Shown: positions 17,704-27,500 of the stretch, one piece after another
Layout: every line of letters begins with the position of its first letter
How positions within the stretch are numbered: position 1 is the first letter of the stretch
Assembly (NCBI GenBank): GCA_022072225.1
Contig: JAJVIC010000009.1
Location: forward strand, 651,746-715,745
Direction of reading: 5' to 3'
Origin: Bacteroidia bacterium
Lineage (GTDB): Bacteria; Bacteroidota; Bacteroidia; SXHM01
Length of the DNA stretch: 64,000 nt
Notes under the pieces: generated by a model
Databases searched by the model: none
Seen by the model: the letters and a program-made list of their open reading frames with translations, nothing else
Told to the model about the DNA's origin: nothing
Position numbers and translations under genes: made by a program

Positions 17704-18519
17704 ATGCTCTGCTTTCCCAACGCCAAAATTAATATAGGTCTCAACATTGTTGAAAAACGCGATGATGGCTTTCACAATATTGAAAGTATTTTCTTTCCTG
17801 TGAAATTGTGCGATGTGCTGGAAGCTATTGTTGATGAGAATGCACAGGCAGGAACTGTCAGCTTTTCATCTACAGGAATTTCAATTTCCGGAAATGCAGA
17901 CGAAAATCTTTGCGCGAAAGCCTATCATCTCATCAGCAAAGATTATTCAATGCCTGCCCTGAAAATACATTTACATAAAATCATTCCCATTGGCGCGGGC
18001 TTGGGCGGTGGTTCTGCTGATGCAGCGTTTTTCATCAATCTGTTGGATGAATTATTTGAATTGAATTTAGCATGGGGTGAGAAACACCATTATGCGCGAC
18101 AGCTCGGAAGTGATTGTCCTTTCTTTATAGCCAATAAACCTGCTTTTGCTTTTGAGCGCGGTGATAAATTGGATTTCTTAGAATTGGATTTGAAAGGATA
18201 TCACATTGCACTCATTCATCCCGGAATTCATGTTTCTACTCCATTAGCTTATTCATTGGTAAAGCCTGCAAAGCCTGCAACTTTATTAAAAGAGCTAATT
18301 CTATTACCGATTAAAGAATGGAAGGGAAAAATCATCAATGATTTTGAAAAACCTGTGATGGAGAAATTTCCGGAAATAGGAGAAATAAAAAACAAGCTTT
18401 ATGATAGCGGAGCAATATATGCTTCCATGAGCGGCAGCGGCTCTGCTGTATTTGGTATTTTTAAAAGCAAACCTGATTTACCAATATTCCCTGTCAATTA
18501 TTTTGTGTGGCAAAAGTAA
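17704..18519 (+). CDS. ispE: 4-diphosphocytidyl-2-C-methyl-D-erythritol kinase
   Basis: IspE is the GHMP kinase that phosphorylates CDP-methylerythritol in the non-mevalonate isoprenoid pathway, feeding undecaprenol and quinones. The 271 residues begin with FPNAKINIGLNI (the substrate-side motif), carry the ATP loop PIGAGLGGGSADAA near residue 96, and end with the third GHMP motif SMSGSGSAVFGI. Length is typical for Bacteroidota. Transcribed alone, with convergent ftcD downstream. Confidence 0.96.
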   Translation: MLCFPNAKINIGLNIVEKRDDGFHNIESIFFPVKLCDVLEAIVDENAQAGTVSFSSTGISISGNADENLCAKAYHLISKDYSMPALKIHLHKIIPIGAGLGGGSADAAFFINLLDELFELNLAWGEKHHYARQLGSDCPFFIANKPAFAFERGDKLDFLELDLKGYHIALIHPGIHVSTPLAYSLVKPAKPATLLKELILLPIKEWKGKIINDFEKPVMEKFPEIGEIKNKLYDSGAIYASMSGSGSAVFGIFKSKPDLPIFPVNYFVWQK

Positions 18520-18528
18520 TTAGGGAGA

Positions 18529-18591
18529 GCGTCATGCTGAACTCGTTTCAGCATCTCATAATAAGACCCTGAAACAAGTTCAGGGTGACGT
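18529..18591. repeat. Intergenic inverted repeat, GTTTCAG family
   Basis: Reads GCGTCATGCTGAAC... and returns as ...GTTCAGGGTGACG, with a TCTCATAATAAGA centre. It lies between convergent ispE and ftcD, where it could also end both transcripts. It is almost the exact reverse complement of the element at 36903-36967; a diverged copy is at 59083-59159. Confidence 0.85.
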
Positions 18592-18607
18592 ATTATTACC
18601 GCAATAA

Positions 18608-20293
18608 TTATTTATTGTTGCTGATTTTCTTCTCCACCGTTCTCAAAATAGCAGCTTCCAGCTTCTTCGTTTTCTCTTCAATATTTTTTCCCTTACGAAT
18701 AATATTTGCGGCAAACCTTCTGTCGCTTAACCCAGCCGCATTTATCTTCACATTCAGGAAAGCGCCCATAACGGCTGTGCGTGCGCAAAGCGCCCCAACT
18801 CCCGCATCTGAAACCGAATTAGGATTTCCGGTCTCTGCCATTGCTTTAATAATTTCTAAGGAAGAGTAGGAGAGTTGCATCACTTTAAAAGGAACTTCCG
18901 TTGCATATTTTGTCGCATCCTGGATTGCTTGCGTTCTTAATTTCTTTTCTTCATCGGTTACTTTCGGTAAACTAAATGCAGCCATAATTTTATTGAAAGC
19001 GTTGGTGTCTTCATCCACCAATTTCAAAAGCTCATCTTTTATCTTTTGTCCTTTTTCCGCCCAATTCGAGAACTCTTCCCAGCGCGCGTCCCAGCCGGGT
19101 TTGTGCGATGAAAGATTAGCAACCATTGTCCCAAGTGAAACACCCAACGCACCCACATAAGCCGAAATACTTCCTCCACCCGGAGCAGGGCTTTCACTTG
19201 CTGTTTCATCTGCAAAATCTGCAAGGTTCATTCTTATAAGCTTCGCTTTTGACGGATCTTTCAGCAAATATTCTATCACACGCTCTTCGGGCTTGAATGG
19301 GGCAAGTTCATCTAATCCCAAAGATTTAACTGCAATTTTTATCAGTTCTTTTTCCGAAACGCCAACGCTACGTTTCTGTTTTTTCAGGAAATACTTTCCT
19401 GCATTTAATAAAGCATTCAATGGAATTAATCCAACCAGTTCAGAACCGGTAACACGCATTCCTCGCTCGGTTGCTTTTCTGCATACTTCATCAAACGCGA
19501 TGTGCACGGGCGTTATATTGATGTTGGTAAGGTTGATGGAAATCTGCGCAATGCCGTACTCATCAATATACCAGCCGATAGCTTTCACACTTTTTAAGCT
19601 GCCGGGAATAATGATTGGATTTCCTTTTTCATCTGAAACAACTTTCCCTTTCTCGTCTTTTTTTGTGCGTCCTGCTTCGCGCACATCAAAGGCAACGGCA
19701 TTGGCTCTGCGCGTTGAAGTGGTATTGAGATTAATATTATAAGCCACCAAAAAATCACGTGCACCAATCACAGTTGCACCGCGCTTTGCATCAAACACAG
19801 CAGGACCAAAATCAGGCTTCCATTCAGCTTGTTTTATTTTCTTGAAAAAGCCTTCATACTCGCCCGCACGGATTACAGATAGATTTTTTCGTGCTGTATT
19901 CTTTTGAGCATTTTCATACAGGTAAACAGGAATTTTCAATTCCTCACCTACTCGCTTCGCCAGCTTCTTTGCATATTCCGCAGTTTCTTCCATGGTAATT
20001 CCTGAAATAGGAATAAACGGACAAACATCAGTCGCACCCATGCGAGGATGCTCGCCTTTGTGCTTGCTCATATCAATCAGCTCACCTGCTTTTTTGATAG
20101 CATTGAAAGCTGCAGCTACAACCGCATCCGGGCTTCCGACAAAAGTTACTACCGTTCTGTTGGTTGCTTTTCCAGGGTCAACGTTCAGCAGTTTTACTCC
20201 TTCAATTTTTTCAATCTCATCTGTAATCTGCTTGATGATTGATAAATCATTTCCTTCGGAGAAATTTGGTACACATTCGATTAGTTGGTTCAT
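18608..20293 (-). CDS. ftcD: Glutamate formimidoyltransferase-cyclodeaminase (fused)
   Basis: This bifunctional enzyme moves the formimino group of N-formimino-L-glutamate to tetrahydrofolate and then deaminates it to methenyl-THF, the last step of one histidine-breakdown route. Residues about 1-325 are the transferase (opening MNQLIECVPNFSEGND, then NRTVVTFVGSP), and about 345-561 the cyclodeaminase (ADETASESPAPGGGSISAYVGA). The fused form is common in Bacteroidota and animals. It follows hutI on the same strand; only a repeat lies between them. hutH and hutU are not in the window. Confidence 0.95.
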   Translation of the reverse strand: MNQLIECVPNFSEGNDLSIIKQITDEIEKIEGVKLLNVDPGKATNRTVVTFVGSPDAVVAAAFNAIKKAGELIDMSKHKGEHPRMGATDVCPFIPISGITMEETAEYAKKLAKRVGEELKIPVYLYENAQKNTARKNLSVIRAGEYEGFFKKIKQAEWKPDFGPAVFDAKRGATVIGARDFLVAYNINLNTTSTRRANAVAFDVREAGRTKKDEKGKVVSDEKGNPIIIPGSLKSVKAIGWYIDEYGIAQISINLTNINITPVHIAFDEVCRKATERGMRVTGSELVGLIPLNALLNAGKYFLKKQKRSVGVSEKELIKIAVKSLGLDELAPFKPEERVIEYLLKDPSKAKLIRMNLADFADETASESPAPGGGSISAYVGALGVSLGTMVANLSSHKPGWDARWEEFSNWAEKGQKIKDELLKLVDEDTNAFNKIMAAFSLPKVTDEEKKLRTQAIQDATKYATEVPFKVMQLSYSSLEIIKAMAETGNPNSVSDAGVGALCARTAVMGAFLNVKINAAGLSDRRFAANIIRKGKNIEEKTKKLEAAILRTVEKKISNNK

Positions 20294-20304
20294 GGTTTTA
20301 TTTT

Positions 20305-20357
20305 TTTACCACTAAGGACACAAGTTCACCCAGTGTTCTTAGTGAACTTAGTGGTGA
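20305..20357. repeat. Dispersed repeat between hutI and ftcD
   Basis: The phrases ACCACTAAGGACACAAG and GTGAACTTAGTGGTGAA form an imperfect inverted repeat (ACCACTAAG versus CTTAGTGGT). Its outer end overlaps the last codons of hutI (stop at 20348). It belongs to the simple phrase family also found at 31541-31585. Confidence 0.7.
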
Positions 20358-21598
20358 ATAATATTTCCGTTAATGATTATTGTTTCAATATTATTTGTCG
20401 CAAATGAATAAGGCAAAAATGCATACGAAGAAATTTCTTTCGTAATAAAGATATTTGCTTGTTTGCCAACGGCAATGCTTCCATGCGTTTCACATAATCC
20501 CATTGCATAAGCAGAGTTTATGGTTGCTGCATTGATTGCTTCTTCGGGTGTCATCTTATACTGAACACAAGCCAATGAAAGCATAAAATTCATATTTCCA
20601 CTCGGTGAACTGCCCGGATTGTAATCACTCGCAATTGCAAGCGGCAAGCCTGCATCCATCATTTTGCGTGCAGGCGGAAATGGTTCCTGCAAAAAGAATT
20701 GTGCGCCCGGTAAAATGGTTGGCATTGTTTCTGAGTTTTTTAATGCAGCAATATCTTCATCATTTACATATTCTAAATGGTCAACGCTGATAGCGCTAAC
20801 CTTAGTTCCAGCTTTTACTCCTCCTGAATTGCTCAATTGCTCGGCATGAACTTTTGGAATCAATCCATAGCCTTTTGCAGCAGTAAGTAGTTGAATAGTT
20901 TCTTCTGCTGTAAAATAGCCCTGCTCGCAAAATATATCACAGTAATCTGCTAATTTTTCTGCAGCAATCTGAGGCAGCATTTCATTAATGATAAGCGAAA
21001 TATAATCCTGCTTCTTGTCTTTGTATTCTGCAGGAACAGCATGCGCACCAAGGAATGTGGCTTTAATTGCAAGCGGTGAAAGCGTTTTAAGTTTTTTAAT
21101 TACGCGCAACATTTTTAGCTCTGCTTCGACAGAAAGTCCGTAGCCGCTTTTTATTTCTATTGCACCTGTTCCCTGCAACATAACTTCATTCAATCGCTTC
21201 AAAGCACTTTCCACTAATTCATCTTCACTTGCATCTTGTAGCTTTTTTGCGGAATTTAAAATTCCTCCACCGCGTTGTGCGATTTGTTGGTAAGTCAGGC
21301 CGTTTATTCTGTCCACAAATTCCTGCTCACGGCTGGCCGCAAATACAATGTGCGTATGTGAATCGCACCAACAGGGAAACACCAATTTTCCTGTAGCATC
21401 AATTACTTGCAGGCTGCTCCAGTCGCTAATTCCAGGAAAGTCATCCATCTTCCCGAAGTCAACAATTTTGTCTTCTTCAATAGCAAGCCAGGCGTCTTCA
21501 ATGCAAGGGAGAATTTTCATGTCGGAACCGGAAACTTTTAACCTCGGTATTTCTTCCGTCTGAACGAGATTTTTTATATTCTTGATTAACAGTTTCAT
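20348..21598 (-). CDS. hutI: Imidazolonepropionase
   Basis: HutI hydrolyses 4-imidazolone-5-propanoate to N-formimino-L-glutamate, directly before FtcD. The 416 residues match the metal-dependent amidohydrolase family: HTHIVFAASREQEF (first metal motif, near 80), EIKSGYGLS (near 150), HAEQLSNSGG (near 250) and SDYNPGSSPSGNM (near 325). The last residues IINGNIIHH are encoded within a repeat that overlaps the 3' end. It shares the 75-base divergent region with the small secreted protein at 21674. Confidence 0.95.
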   Translation of the reverse strand: MKLLIKNIKNLVQTEEIPRLKVSGSDMKILPCIEDAWLAIEEDKIVDFGKMDDFPGISDWSSLQVIDATGKLVFPCWCDSHTHIVFAASREQEFVDRINGLTYQQIAQRGGGILNSAKKLQDASEDELVESALKRLNEVMLQGTGAIEIKSGYGLSVEAELKMLRVIKKLKTLSPLAIKATFLGAHAVPAEYKDKKQDYISLIINEMLPQIAAEKLADYCDIFCEQGYFTAEETIQLLTAAKGYGLIPKVHAEQLSNSGGVKAGTKVSAISVDHLEYVNDEDIAALKNSETMPTILPGAQFFLQEPFPPARKMMDAGLPLAIASDYNPGSSPSGNMNFMLSLACVQYKMTPEEAINAATINSAYAMGLCETHGSIAVGKQANIFITKEISSYAFLPYSFATNNIETIIINGNIIHH

Positions 21599-21620
21599 TA
21601 CGTTTCAAAGATGCAAAAAT

Positions 21621-21651
21621 TTGTTATCACCAAAGATTTGAGTTTACTTTG
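21621..21651 (+). promoter_or_regulatory. Probable promoter of the gene at 21674
   Basis: TTG at 21621-21623, a 21-base spacer, then TACTTTG at 21645-21651, close to the TTG/TAnnTTTG consensus but one T short. The ATG is 23 bases downstream. Confidence 0.45.
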
Positions 21652-21673
21652 TTGAAACTAAAAACTAAAGAAA

Positions 21674-22099
21674 ATGAAACTAAAATCACTTGCACTTATT
21701 ATTGCACTGTTTTCTACCACAACTCTTTTTGCTCAGGGTAAACTCACTGTATCCTGGCTTTTCTGCAATATTGTTGAAGGGTATGACCACGATACAAAAT
21801 GTGAGATTTATATCGATGGCAATTTAGTTACCACATCAACTGTTACTAAAGAAAGTCAGAAAAACTCGGTTACGGTTACTACTACACCCGGAAAGCACAA
21901 TGTGAAGGTTGTGAATCTGGCTCTGTATGAAGGTAATTGGGAAGAACATACCATAGCCAATACTTACAGTATTGATTGCCTTTATGAAGGAAGTATGAAC
22001 ATCGGAAAAAAATCGCTGCTATCGTTGATTTTTGACATTGACTCTGGAACGATTTCTTCGAACAAAAAACTAAAAGGCTGCCCTAAAAAGAAGAAGTAA
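21674..22099 (+). CDS. Small secreted protein of unknown function
   Basis: A 141-residue protein. Residues 1-20 are a signal peptide (LALIIALFSTTTLFA/QG). The mature part has a beta-type core with KCEIYIDGNLVTTSTVTKES and TTPGKHNVKVVNLALYEG, reminiscent of PEGA-like surface domains in which a short hairpin is followed by G-K/S-H-x-V. The end is strongly basic (CPKKKK). No named family recognised. Its TAA ends at the base before the convergent PAP2 stop, so the two genes share no spacer, and the terminator hairpin falls inside the PAP2 coding region. Confidence 0.7.
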   Translation: MKLKSLALIIALFSTTTLFAQGKLTVSWLFCNIVEGYDHDTKCEIYIDGNLVTTSTVTKESQKNSVTVTTTPGKHNVKVVNLALYEGNWEEHTIANTYSIDCLYEGSMNIGKKSLLSLIFDIDSGTISSNKKLKGCPKKKK

Positions 22100-22948
22100 T
22101 CAGTTTAACGGAATAACAACATGAAGCCCCGTAGTATTGCGAGATACTGCGGGGCTTATTTGTATGCCCCAGTTGTTGTGGCTGTATATTAGCTTGCCAA
22201 TTCCATAACCTACAACTGCTCCAATAAAGACATCAGATGCCCAATGCCTGTTATCGTGAATGCGGGAAAGCGAAGCAATTCCGGCAATGGTATAAACCAA
22301 GGGTGGAATTAATCTTTTGTCTTTGTATTCGCAGGCGATAATTGTAGCAACTGCAAAAAAGGTAGAAGTGTGTCCTGAAAAAAATGCTTCGTGTTTATAA
22401 CTGCCCCAGAAACCTTCAAAAATATACGGGTTATCGGTGGCATCGGGGCGTTGGCGCTGAAAAGCATATTTCATAACCTGAGTAAAAGCTCCTGTTAATA
22501 GAAATGCTTTAACACCAAGCAAGCCAACTCTGCGGCTGCGTTCATTGTTCCAGATTAAACCGTGCAGGTAAAAGCCTGCCATAAGCGGCATGGAATAGGT
22601 TCCTTTTCCCCAAGGCTCAAGCCCGTAGCGCGAAATATCGTTGGTTAATGGTGTGCGCCATTTTTGTGAAAGTCGTTTTATCTCATCATCGTAAGCAAAC
22701 AAAACTCCGGTTGTTGCGCCTATTGCGGCAAGCGAAATCCATTGCGATGCTTTCCATTTTACAGGAGATATAAGGATGTCGCGGGTGTCTTTTAAATACG
22801 AACCAAAGTATTGCTTATCAATACCTGAACGGGTTTGTGGGCGAAGTTGTTTTGTTTGAGTTGTGTCTTGAGCAAAACAGGATGTGGAAATGGTGAGGAT
22901 GAGTAAAATCCTTACACAGAGTTGTACAGAGTTTGCACGGAGGTTCAC
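22100..22948 (-). CDS. PAP2-family phosphatase
   Basis: A 282-residue membrane phosphatase of the PAP2/acid phosphatase superfamily. All three motifs are present: KYAFQRQRP (KX6RP, near 160), FFSGHTS (near 190) and SRIHDNRHWASD (near 228). Substrate could be undecaprenyl pyrophosphate, phosphatidyl phosphate or a lipid A phosphate; the sequence does not decide. The start is GTG at 22948, inside a dispersed repeat that encodes the first ten or so residues; no alternative start exists before the hydrophobic signal VRILLILTISTSCFA. It follows mazG by 10 bases, so it is likely co-transcribed. A terminator-like hairpin lies in its last codons. Confidence 0.85.
   Translation of the reverse strand: MNLRANSVQLCVRILLILTISTSCFAQDTTQTKQLRPQTRSGIDKQYFGSYLKDTRDILISPVKWKASQWISLAAIGATTGVLFAYDDEIKRLSQKWRTPLTNDISRYGLEPWGKGTYSMPLMAGFYLHGLIWNNERSRRVGLLGVKAFLLTGAFTQVMKYAFQRQRPDATDNPYIFEGFWGSYKHEAFFSGHTSTFFAVATIIACEYKDKRLIPPLVYTIAGIASLSRIHDNRHWASDVFIGAVVGYGIGKLIYSHNNWGIQISPAVSRNTTGLHVVIPLN
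22124..22157 (+). terminator. Terminator-like hairpin inside the PAP2 3' coding end
   Basis: AAGCCCCGTAGTAT pairs with ATACTGCGGGGCTT around a six-base loop, 14 pairs with one mismatch. It sits 25 bases after the stop of the plus-strand gene at 21674 and would be its terminator, but it is wholly inside the convergent PAP2 coding sequence. The T run after it is weak. Confidence 0.5.
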
Positions 22949-22955
22949 AGAGAAA
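22911..22955. repeat. Dispersed repeat at the mazG-PAP2 junction
   Basis: On the minus strand the sequence reads CTCTGTGAACCTCCGTGCAA followed by CTCTGTACAACTCTGTGTAA. These are short phrases seen in Bacteroidota intergenic repeats. The GTG in the first phrase is the start codon of the PAP2 gene. Confidence 0.7.
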
Positions 22956-22958
22956 CGA

Positions 22959-23729
22959 TTAAAGTTCTTTTGCTTTGTTCCAGTACATATCCATTTCTTC
23001 CAGTGTCATATCTTCTAAAGCTTTGCCTTGCTTTCTGGTTTCTTCTTCCAGGTATTGAAAGCGTCTGATGAATTTCTTATTTGTTTTTTCCAGCGCGCTT
23101 TCGGGGTCAACATCTATGAAGCGTGCATAGTTGATGAGCGAGAATAATACATCACCAAACTCCTGTTCTATCTTTTCCTTGTCTGCTTTTTCGTTGTCTA
23201 TTTCTGTACGTAGTTCACCTAATTCCTCTTGTACTTTTTCCCAAACCTGATCTTTGTTTTCCCAGTCGAAGCCAACAGCTTTTGCTTTATCCTGTATACG
23301 TGTTGCTTTAATTAAAGCAGGCAATGATTTAGGCACACCGCCCAACACAGATTTATTTCCCTCTTTTAGTTTCAGTTTTTCCCAGTTCTCTTTTACCTGC
23401 TGTTCGTCCGTTACTTTCACATCACCGTAAATATGAGGATGGCGCGAGATTAGCTTTTCGCAAAGCGAATTGATAACATCAGCAATGTCAAAATCGTTGG
23501 TCTCAGAACCGATGCGTGCGTAAAAAACAATGTGCAGAAGAATGTCTCCCAACTCCTTTTTTATCTCTTTCATATCCTTGTCGAGTATGGCGTCTGCCAA
23601 CTCGTAGGTTTCTTCTATCGTAAGATGGCGAAGGCTTTCAATGGTTTGCTTTTTATCCCACGGGCATTGCTCACGCAATTCATCCATGATGTTAAGCAAA
23701 CGCTCAAATGCTTTTAGTTTTTCTTCCAT
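22959..23729 (-). CDS. mazG: Nucleoside triphosphate pyrophosphohydrolase MazG
   Basis: MazG hydrolyses NTPs and dNTPs to monophosphate and pyrophosphate, cleaning the pool and tempering stress signals. The 256 residues contain two MazG domains: the first with TIEETYELADAI and KKELGDILLHIVFYARI (E-x-x-E then E-x-x-D), the second with EEEL and EFGDVLFSLINYAR. WDKKQTIESLRHLTIEE is typical. Length is close to the 263 residues of the E. coli enzyme. Followed after 10 bases by the PAP2 gene. Confidence 0.94.
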   Translation of the reverse strand: MEEKLKAFERLLNIMDELREQCPWDKKQTIESLRHLTIEETYELADAILDKDMKEIKKELGDILLHIVFYARIGSETNDFDIADVINSLCEKLISRHPHIYGDVKVTDEQQVKENWEKLKLKEGNKSVLGGVPKSLPALIKATRIQDKAKAVGFDWENKDQVWEKVQEELGELRTEIDNEKADKEKIEQEFGDVLFSLINYARFIDVDPESALEKTNKKFIRRFQYLEEETRKQGKALEDMTLEEMDMYWNKAKEL

Positions 23730-23738
23730 AGTTTCATT

Positions 23739-23774
23739 CCCCTCTCCTTTAAGGAGAGGGGTTGGGGTGAGGTA
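23739..23774. repeat. Hairpin repeat CCCCTCTCC/GGAGAGGGG
   Basis: CCCCTCTCCTT is followed directly by the perfect complement AAGGAGAGGGG, then GTTGGGGTGAGG. It occupies the gap between the TPR gene stop and the mazG start. It is an intergenic repeat rather than a clear terminator because no T run follows. A degraded relative is at 24491-24537. Confidence 0.7.
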
Positions 23775-24383
23775 TTAATTACAAAATCTGGCTAAGTCTT
23801 TTCCTGCTTCTTTATTGCCCAGCTCAAATGCTTTTTTCCAGTCGGCACAGGCTTTTACTTTGTCTTTCATTTTATAGTGAGCTATTCCGCTGTTGTTGTA
23901 GGCTTCGCTGAAGGTAGGCTCAATAGCTGAGCATTTCGCAAACATCTCAATGGCGAGCGTGTAATCTTTTTTCTCAAGGTAAATATTGCCGATGTTGTAA
24001 TAGCACTTGAAGCACCCGGGATTGAAGATCAGTTCTTTTGTAAAATCTTTATGCGCTCCTTCCGGGTCGCCCGATTTATTCTTGATGTTTCCGCGCAAGT
24101 AATATGCTCCCGGAAAATCTCTTTTCAGATTTAATGCTTTGTCAATATCCGTAAGTGCTTGTTTGTATTGTTTCATGCTGAAGTAACTCATAGCGCGGTT
24201 ACTGTAATACTCGTAGTTGGCGCTGTCGAGCGAAATGGCTTTGGTAAAGCAGTTAATGGCTGCCACATAGTTCAGTGAATCAAAGTGTGTAACACCAAGC
24301 CTGTTCAGGTTTTCAGCAGTTTTGTTTTGGGCGTTTGCAAATGTTGCAGAAAGAAGTAATAAAATGATGAACTGTTTTTTCAT
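23775..24383 (-). CDS. Secreted TPR-repeat protein
   Basis: A 202-residue exported protein of TPR repeats. I start it at the second ATG, giving MKKQFIILLLLSATFANAQN, an ideal signal peptide; the first ATG at 24395 lies inside a TATGTTTG -7 box. About five TPRs follow, with typical motifs such as AINCFTKAISLDSANYEYYS, ALTDIDKALNLKRDFPGAYY and YYNIGNIYLEKKDYTLAIEM. TPR proteins hold partner proteins; the partner is unknown. Confidence 0.82.
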   Translation of the reverse strand: MKKQFIILLLLSATFANAQNKTAENLNRLGVTHFDSLNYVAAINCFTKAISLDSANYEYYSNRAMSYFSMKQYKQALTDIDKALNLKRDFPGAYYLRGNIKNKSGDPEGAHKDFTKELIFNPGCFKCYYNIGNIYLEKKDYTLAIEMFAKCSAIEPTFSEAYNNSGIAHYKMKDKVKACADWKKAFELGNKEAGKDLARFCN

Positions 24384-24490
24384 AGCTACAAACATAGATA
24401 AAGAAATTAAAAGCCGTTTGTTTAAAATTCATCGTTGGCACGGAAAATGTCTCATACTATTCATGCTACTTTTAGCGTTATAAACAAAAA

Positions 24491-24537
24491 GCCTCACCCC
24501 ACCCTTTCCATCCCGATAGTTATCGGGAGAGAGGGTT
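24491..24537. repeat. Degraded intergenic repeat with TATCGGGA palindrome
   Basis: Contains CCTCACCCCACCC, then TCCCGATAGTTATCGGGA, a near-perfect 18-base palindrome, then GAGAGGGTTC. It lies directly upstream of the NagZ-fusion gene. Confidence 0.6.
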
Positions 24538-24547
24538 CATACATACG

Positions 24548-27500
24548 ATGAAAAATTCTTTCTTGAAAGTAATGATTTGTCACTTCGAGCGTAGTCGAGA
24601 AGCGATGATTATACTTCTCGACTACGCTAGAAGTGACATACGCAACAGAAAGGGGCTTTTATTTTTATTTCTTACCCTTCCTCTAATTGGAAGCTTTGTA
24701 GAACAAAAACTACCTGAGCAGAAGCTTCCACCTTTCCTTACCGTGAACAACGATGCATGGGTTGATTCTGTTTTTAACTCGCTTACTCCTGATGAACGAT
24801 TGGGACAACTCTTCATGGTGGCGGCTTATTCCAACCGCGACAGCACTCACCTGAAAGAATTGGATTCGCTTGTTTGCAATTACAATATTGGCGGTCTTAT
24901 CTTTTTTCAGGGCGGACCGGTGAGGCAGGCAAAGATGACCAACCTTTTACAATCGTATGCAAAAACTCCGTTACTTATTGCAATGGATTGTGAGTGGGGC
25001 TTGGCGATGCGCCTCGACAGCACCTTTAAGTTTCCACGCCAGATGACTTTAGGCGCTTCTGATAACGATACATTAGTTTACGAAATGGGTGTTGAAATAG
25101 CCCGCCATTTCAGGCGTTTGGGTATGCACGTAAACTTTGCGCCCAGTGTAGATGTAAACAACAATCCTTTAAATCCTGTAATCGGCAGCCGCTCTTTTGG
25201 TGAAAATAAACAACGTGTTGCAGAAATGGGAGTGCGATACATGAACGGCATGCAGGACAACGGTATTCTTGCCTGCGCCAAACATTTTCCGGGTCATGGT
25301 GATACTGATTCAGACTCACATAAAACACTTCCCATCATCAACAAATCAAGAGAACGAATGGATACACTGGAGTTGTATCCTTTCCGTGAGATGATACGCA
25401 ACGGTGTGGGAAGCATGATGGTGGCTCATCTGTATATTCCGACTTATGATACAACAACCAATCAGGCTTCTACACTTTCTTCCAAAGTGGTGAAAAATCT
25501 ATTGCAGGACACACTTGGTTTTCAGGGATTGATATTTACCGATGCGTTGAATATGCAAGGCGTTGCTAAGTTCTATGAACCGGGTGAAGTTTCACTGCGT
25601 GCGCTGCTTGCCGGTAACGATGTGCTGCTATTTGCAGAGAATGTTCCTGTGGCGATTGAAAAAATAAAACAAGCCATTGCTGAAGGTAAAATAACACAGG
25701 AAGAAATTGACCGCAGATGTAAAAAAGTATTACGTACCAAGGCATGGGCAGGATTGAACAACTACAAACCCATTGAACTCAACAACCTGTACACTGATTT
25801 GAATAATGTACAATCGGAAGTTATAAACCGCAAAGCCTATTCATCGGCTATTACTGTTCTCAGCAATAAGAACAACCTGCTTCCTTTAAAAAATCTTGAC
25901 AAGCTGAACATCGCGTGTGTGAGCATTGGCGATACTTCGCAGAATGTGTTCTTCAGTCGCGTTAATGACTATGCAGCGGTAAAATGCTTTAACATAAAAC
26001 CTGATGCCGACAGCACGTTATACATCAAGACGAAAGCTTTACTGGCGGGTTTTAACACCGTGCTGATTAATGTACAGAACACCAGTTCGCAACCTGCAAA
26101 GAATTTTGGTGTATCACCTCATGCCGTGAAAATGATTAATGCTTTGAATGATGGCAGCCGCAAAGTGGTGCTCAGTATTTTTGGTAATGCCTACACGCTG
26201 AACCGTATTCCGGGCGCGGAACTGACTGATGCACTCATCATGGCGTACGAAGAAAACGCCTATACACTTGACTACACCGCTCAACTTATTTTCGGAGGTA
26301 TTGGTGCAAAAGGAAAACTGCCGGTGAATGTGAACACCCTGTTTACGATAAACAGCGGATTAGCTACAACGCCCATACGATTAGGATATATCATTCCCGA
26401 AATGATGGGATATAACTCGAATGATTTTTATAAAGTTGATTCCATTGCGTTGGATGGCATTGCGAAACACGCCTTTCCCGGTTGCCAGATTTTAGTAGCG
26501 CAAAAAGGGAATGTTATTTACCGCAAAAACTTTGGCGGACATACGTATGAAGCCAACGCGATTCCCGTAAGCAACAAAAGTATTTACGACCTTGCTTCCA
26601 TTACTAAAATAGCCGCTACTTTGCCGGTAGTGATGCAACTCACCGACAAAAAAGAACTGAACATTGATGGTAAACTTTCCGCTTATTTGCCTGAACTTTT
26701 GACTACCAACAAAAAAGACATTGTGCTGCGCGATATGCTTGCCCACCAAAGCGGACTGAAAGCATGGATACCTTTTTACCAGAACACGTTGAAAGAAGGA
26801 AAACCCGATGATTTTATTTACAGCACTAAGCAGAACGAAACGTTTGCTTACCGCGTTGCCGAGAATCTGTATATCCGCAAACTTTATCCCGAGATGATTT
26901 ACGCAGCTATCAACGAATCGGAATTGGGCAAGAAGGAATATGTTTACAGCGACCTTGGATATTATTATCTGAAACGTATGGCTGAGAAAATGACGGCACA
27001 ACCATTAGATGTGTTTGTCAGGAATAACTATTACGAGAAACTGGGAATGAGCAACACCACGTATCATCCCCGCGATTATTTTTCGTTGAAACGATTGGTG
27101 CCTACTGAAAACGACAAGACTTTCCGTAATCAATTAATACAGGGCGATGTGCACGACCCGGGTGCAGCAATGTTAGGTGGTGTTGGCGGACATGCCGGAC
27201 TGTTTTCAAATGCCAACGACTTGGCAAAACTGATACAACTCTATTTACAAATGGGTGAATATGGTGGCGAACGTTTTTTCAGTGAAGCCACCTTAAAAGA
27301 ATTTACCAAATGTCAGTTTTGTGCCAATGGCAACAGGCGCGGATTGGGTTTCGACAAACCGGAGCAAAACGGCAAACCGGGTCCAACCTGCGATTGTGTT
27401 TCGTACCTCAGTTTCGGTCACACCGGCTTTACAGGTACTTATGCCTGGAGCGACCCCGATAAAGAGGTGGTCTATATCTTTCTCTCTAACCGCGTGTACC

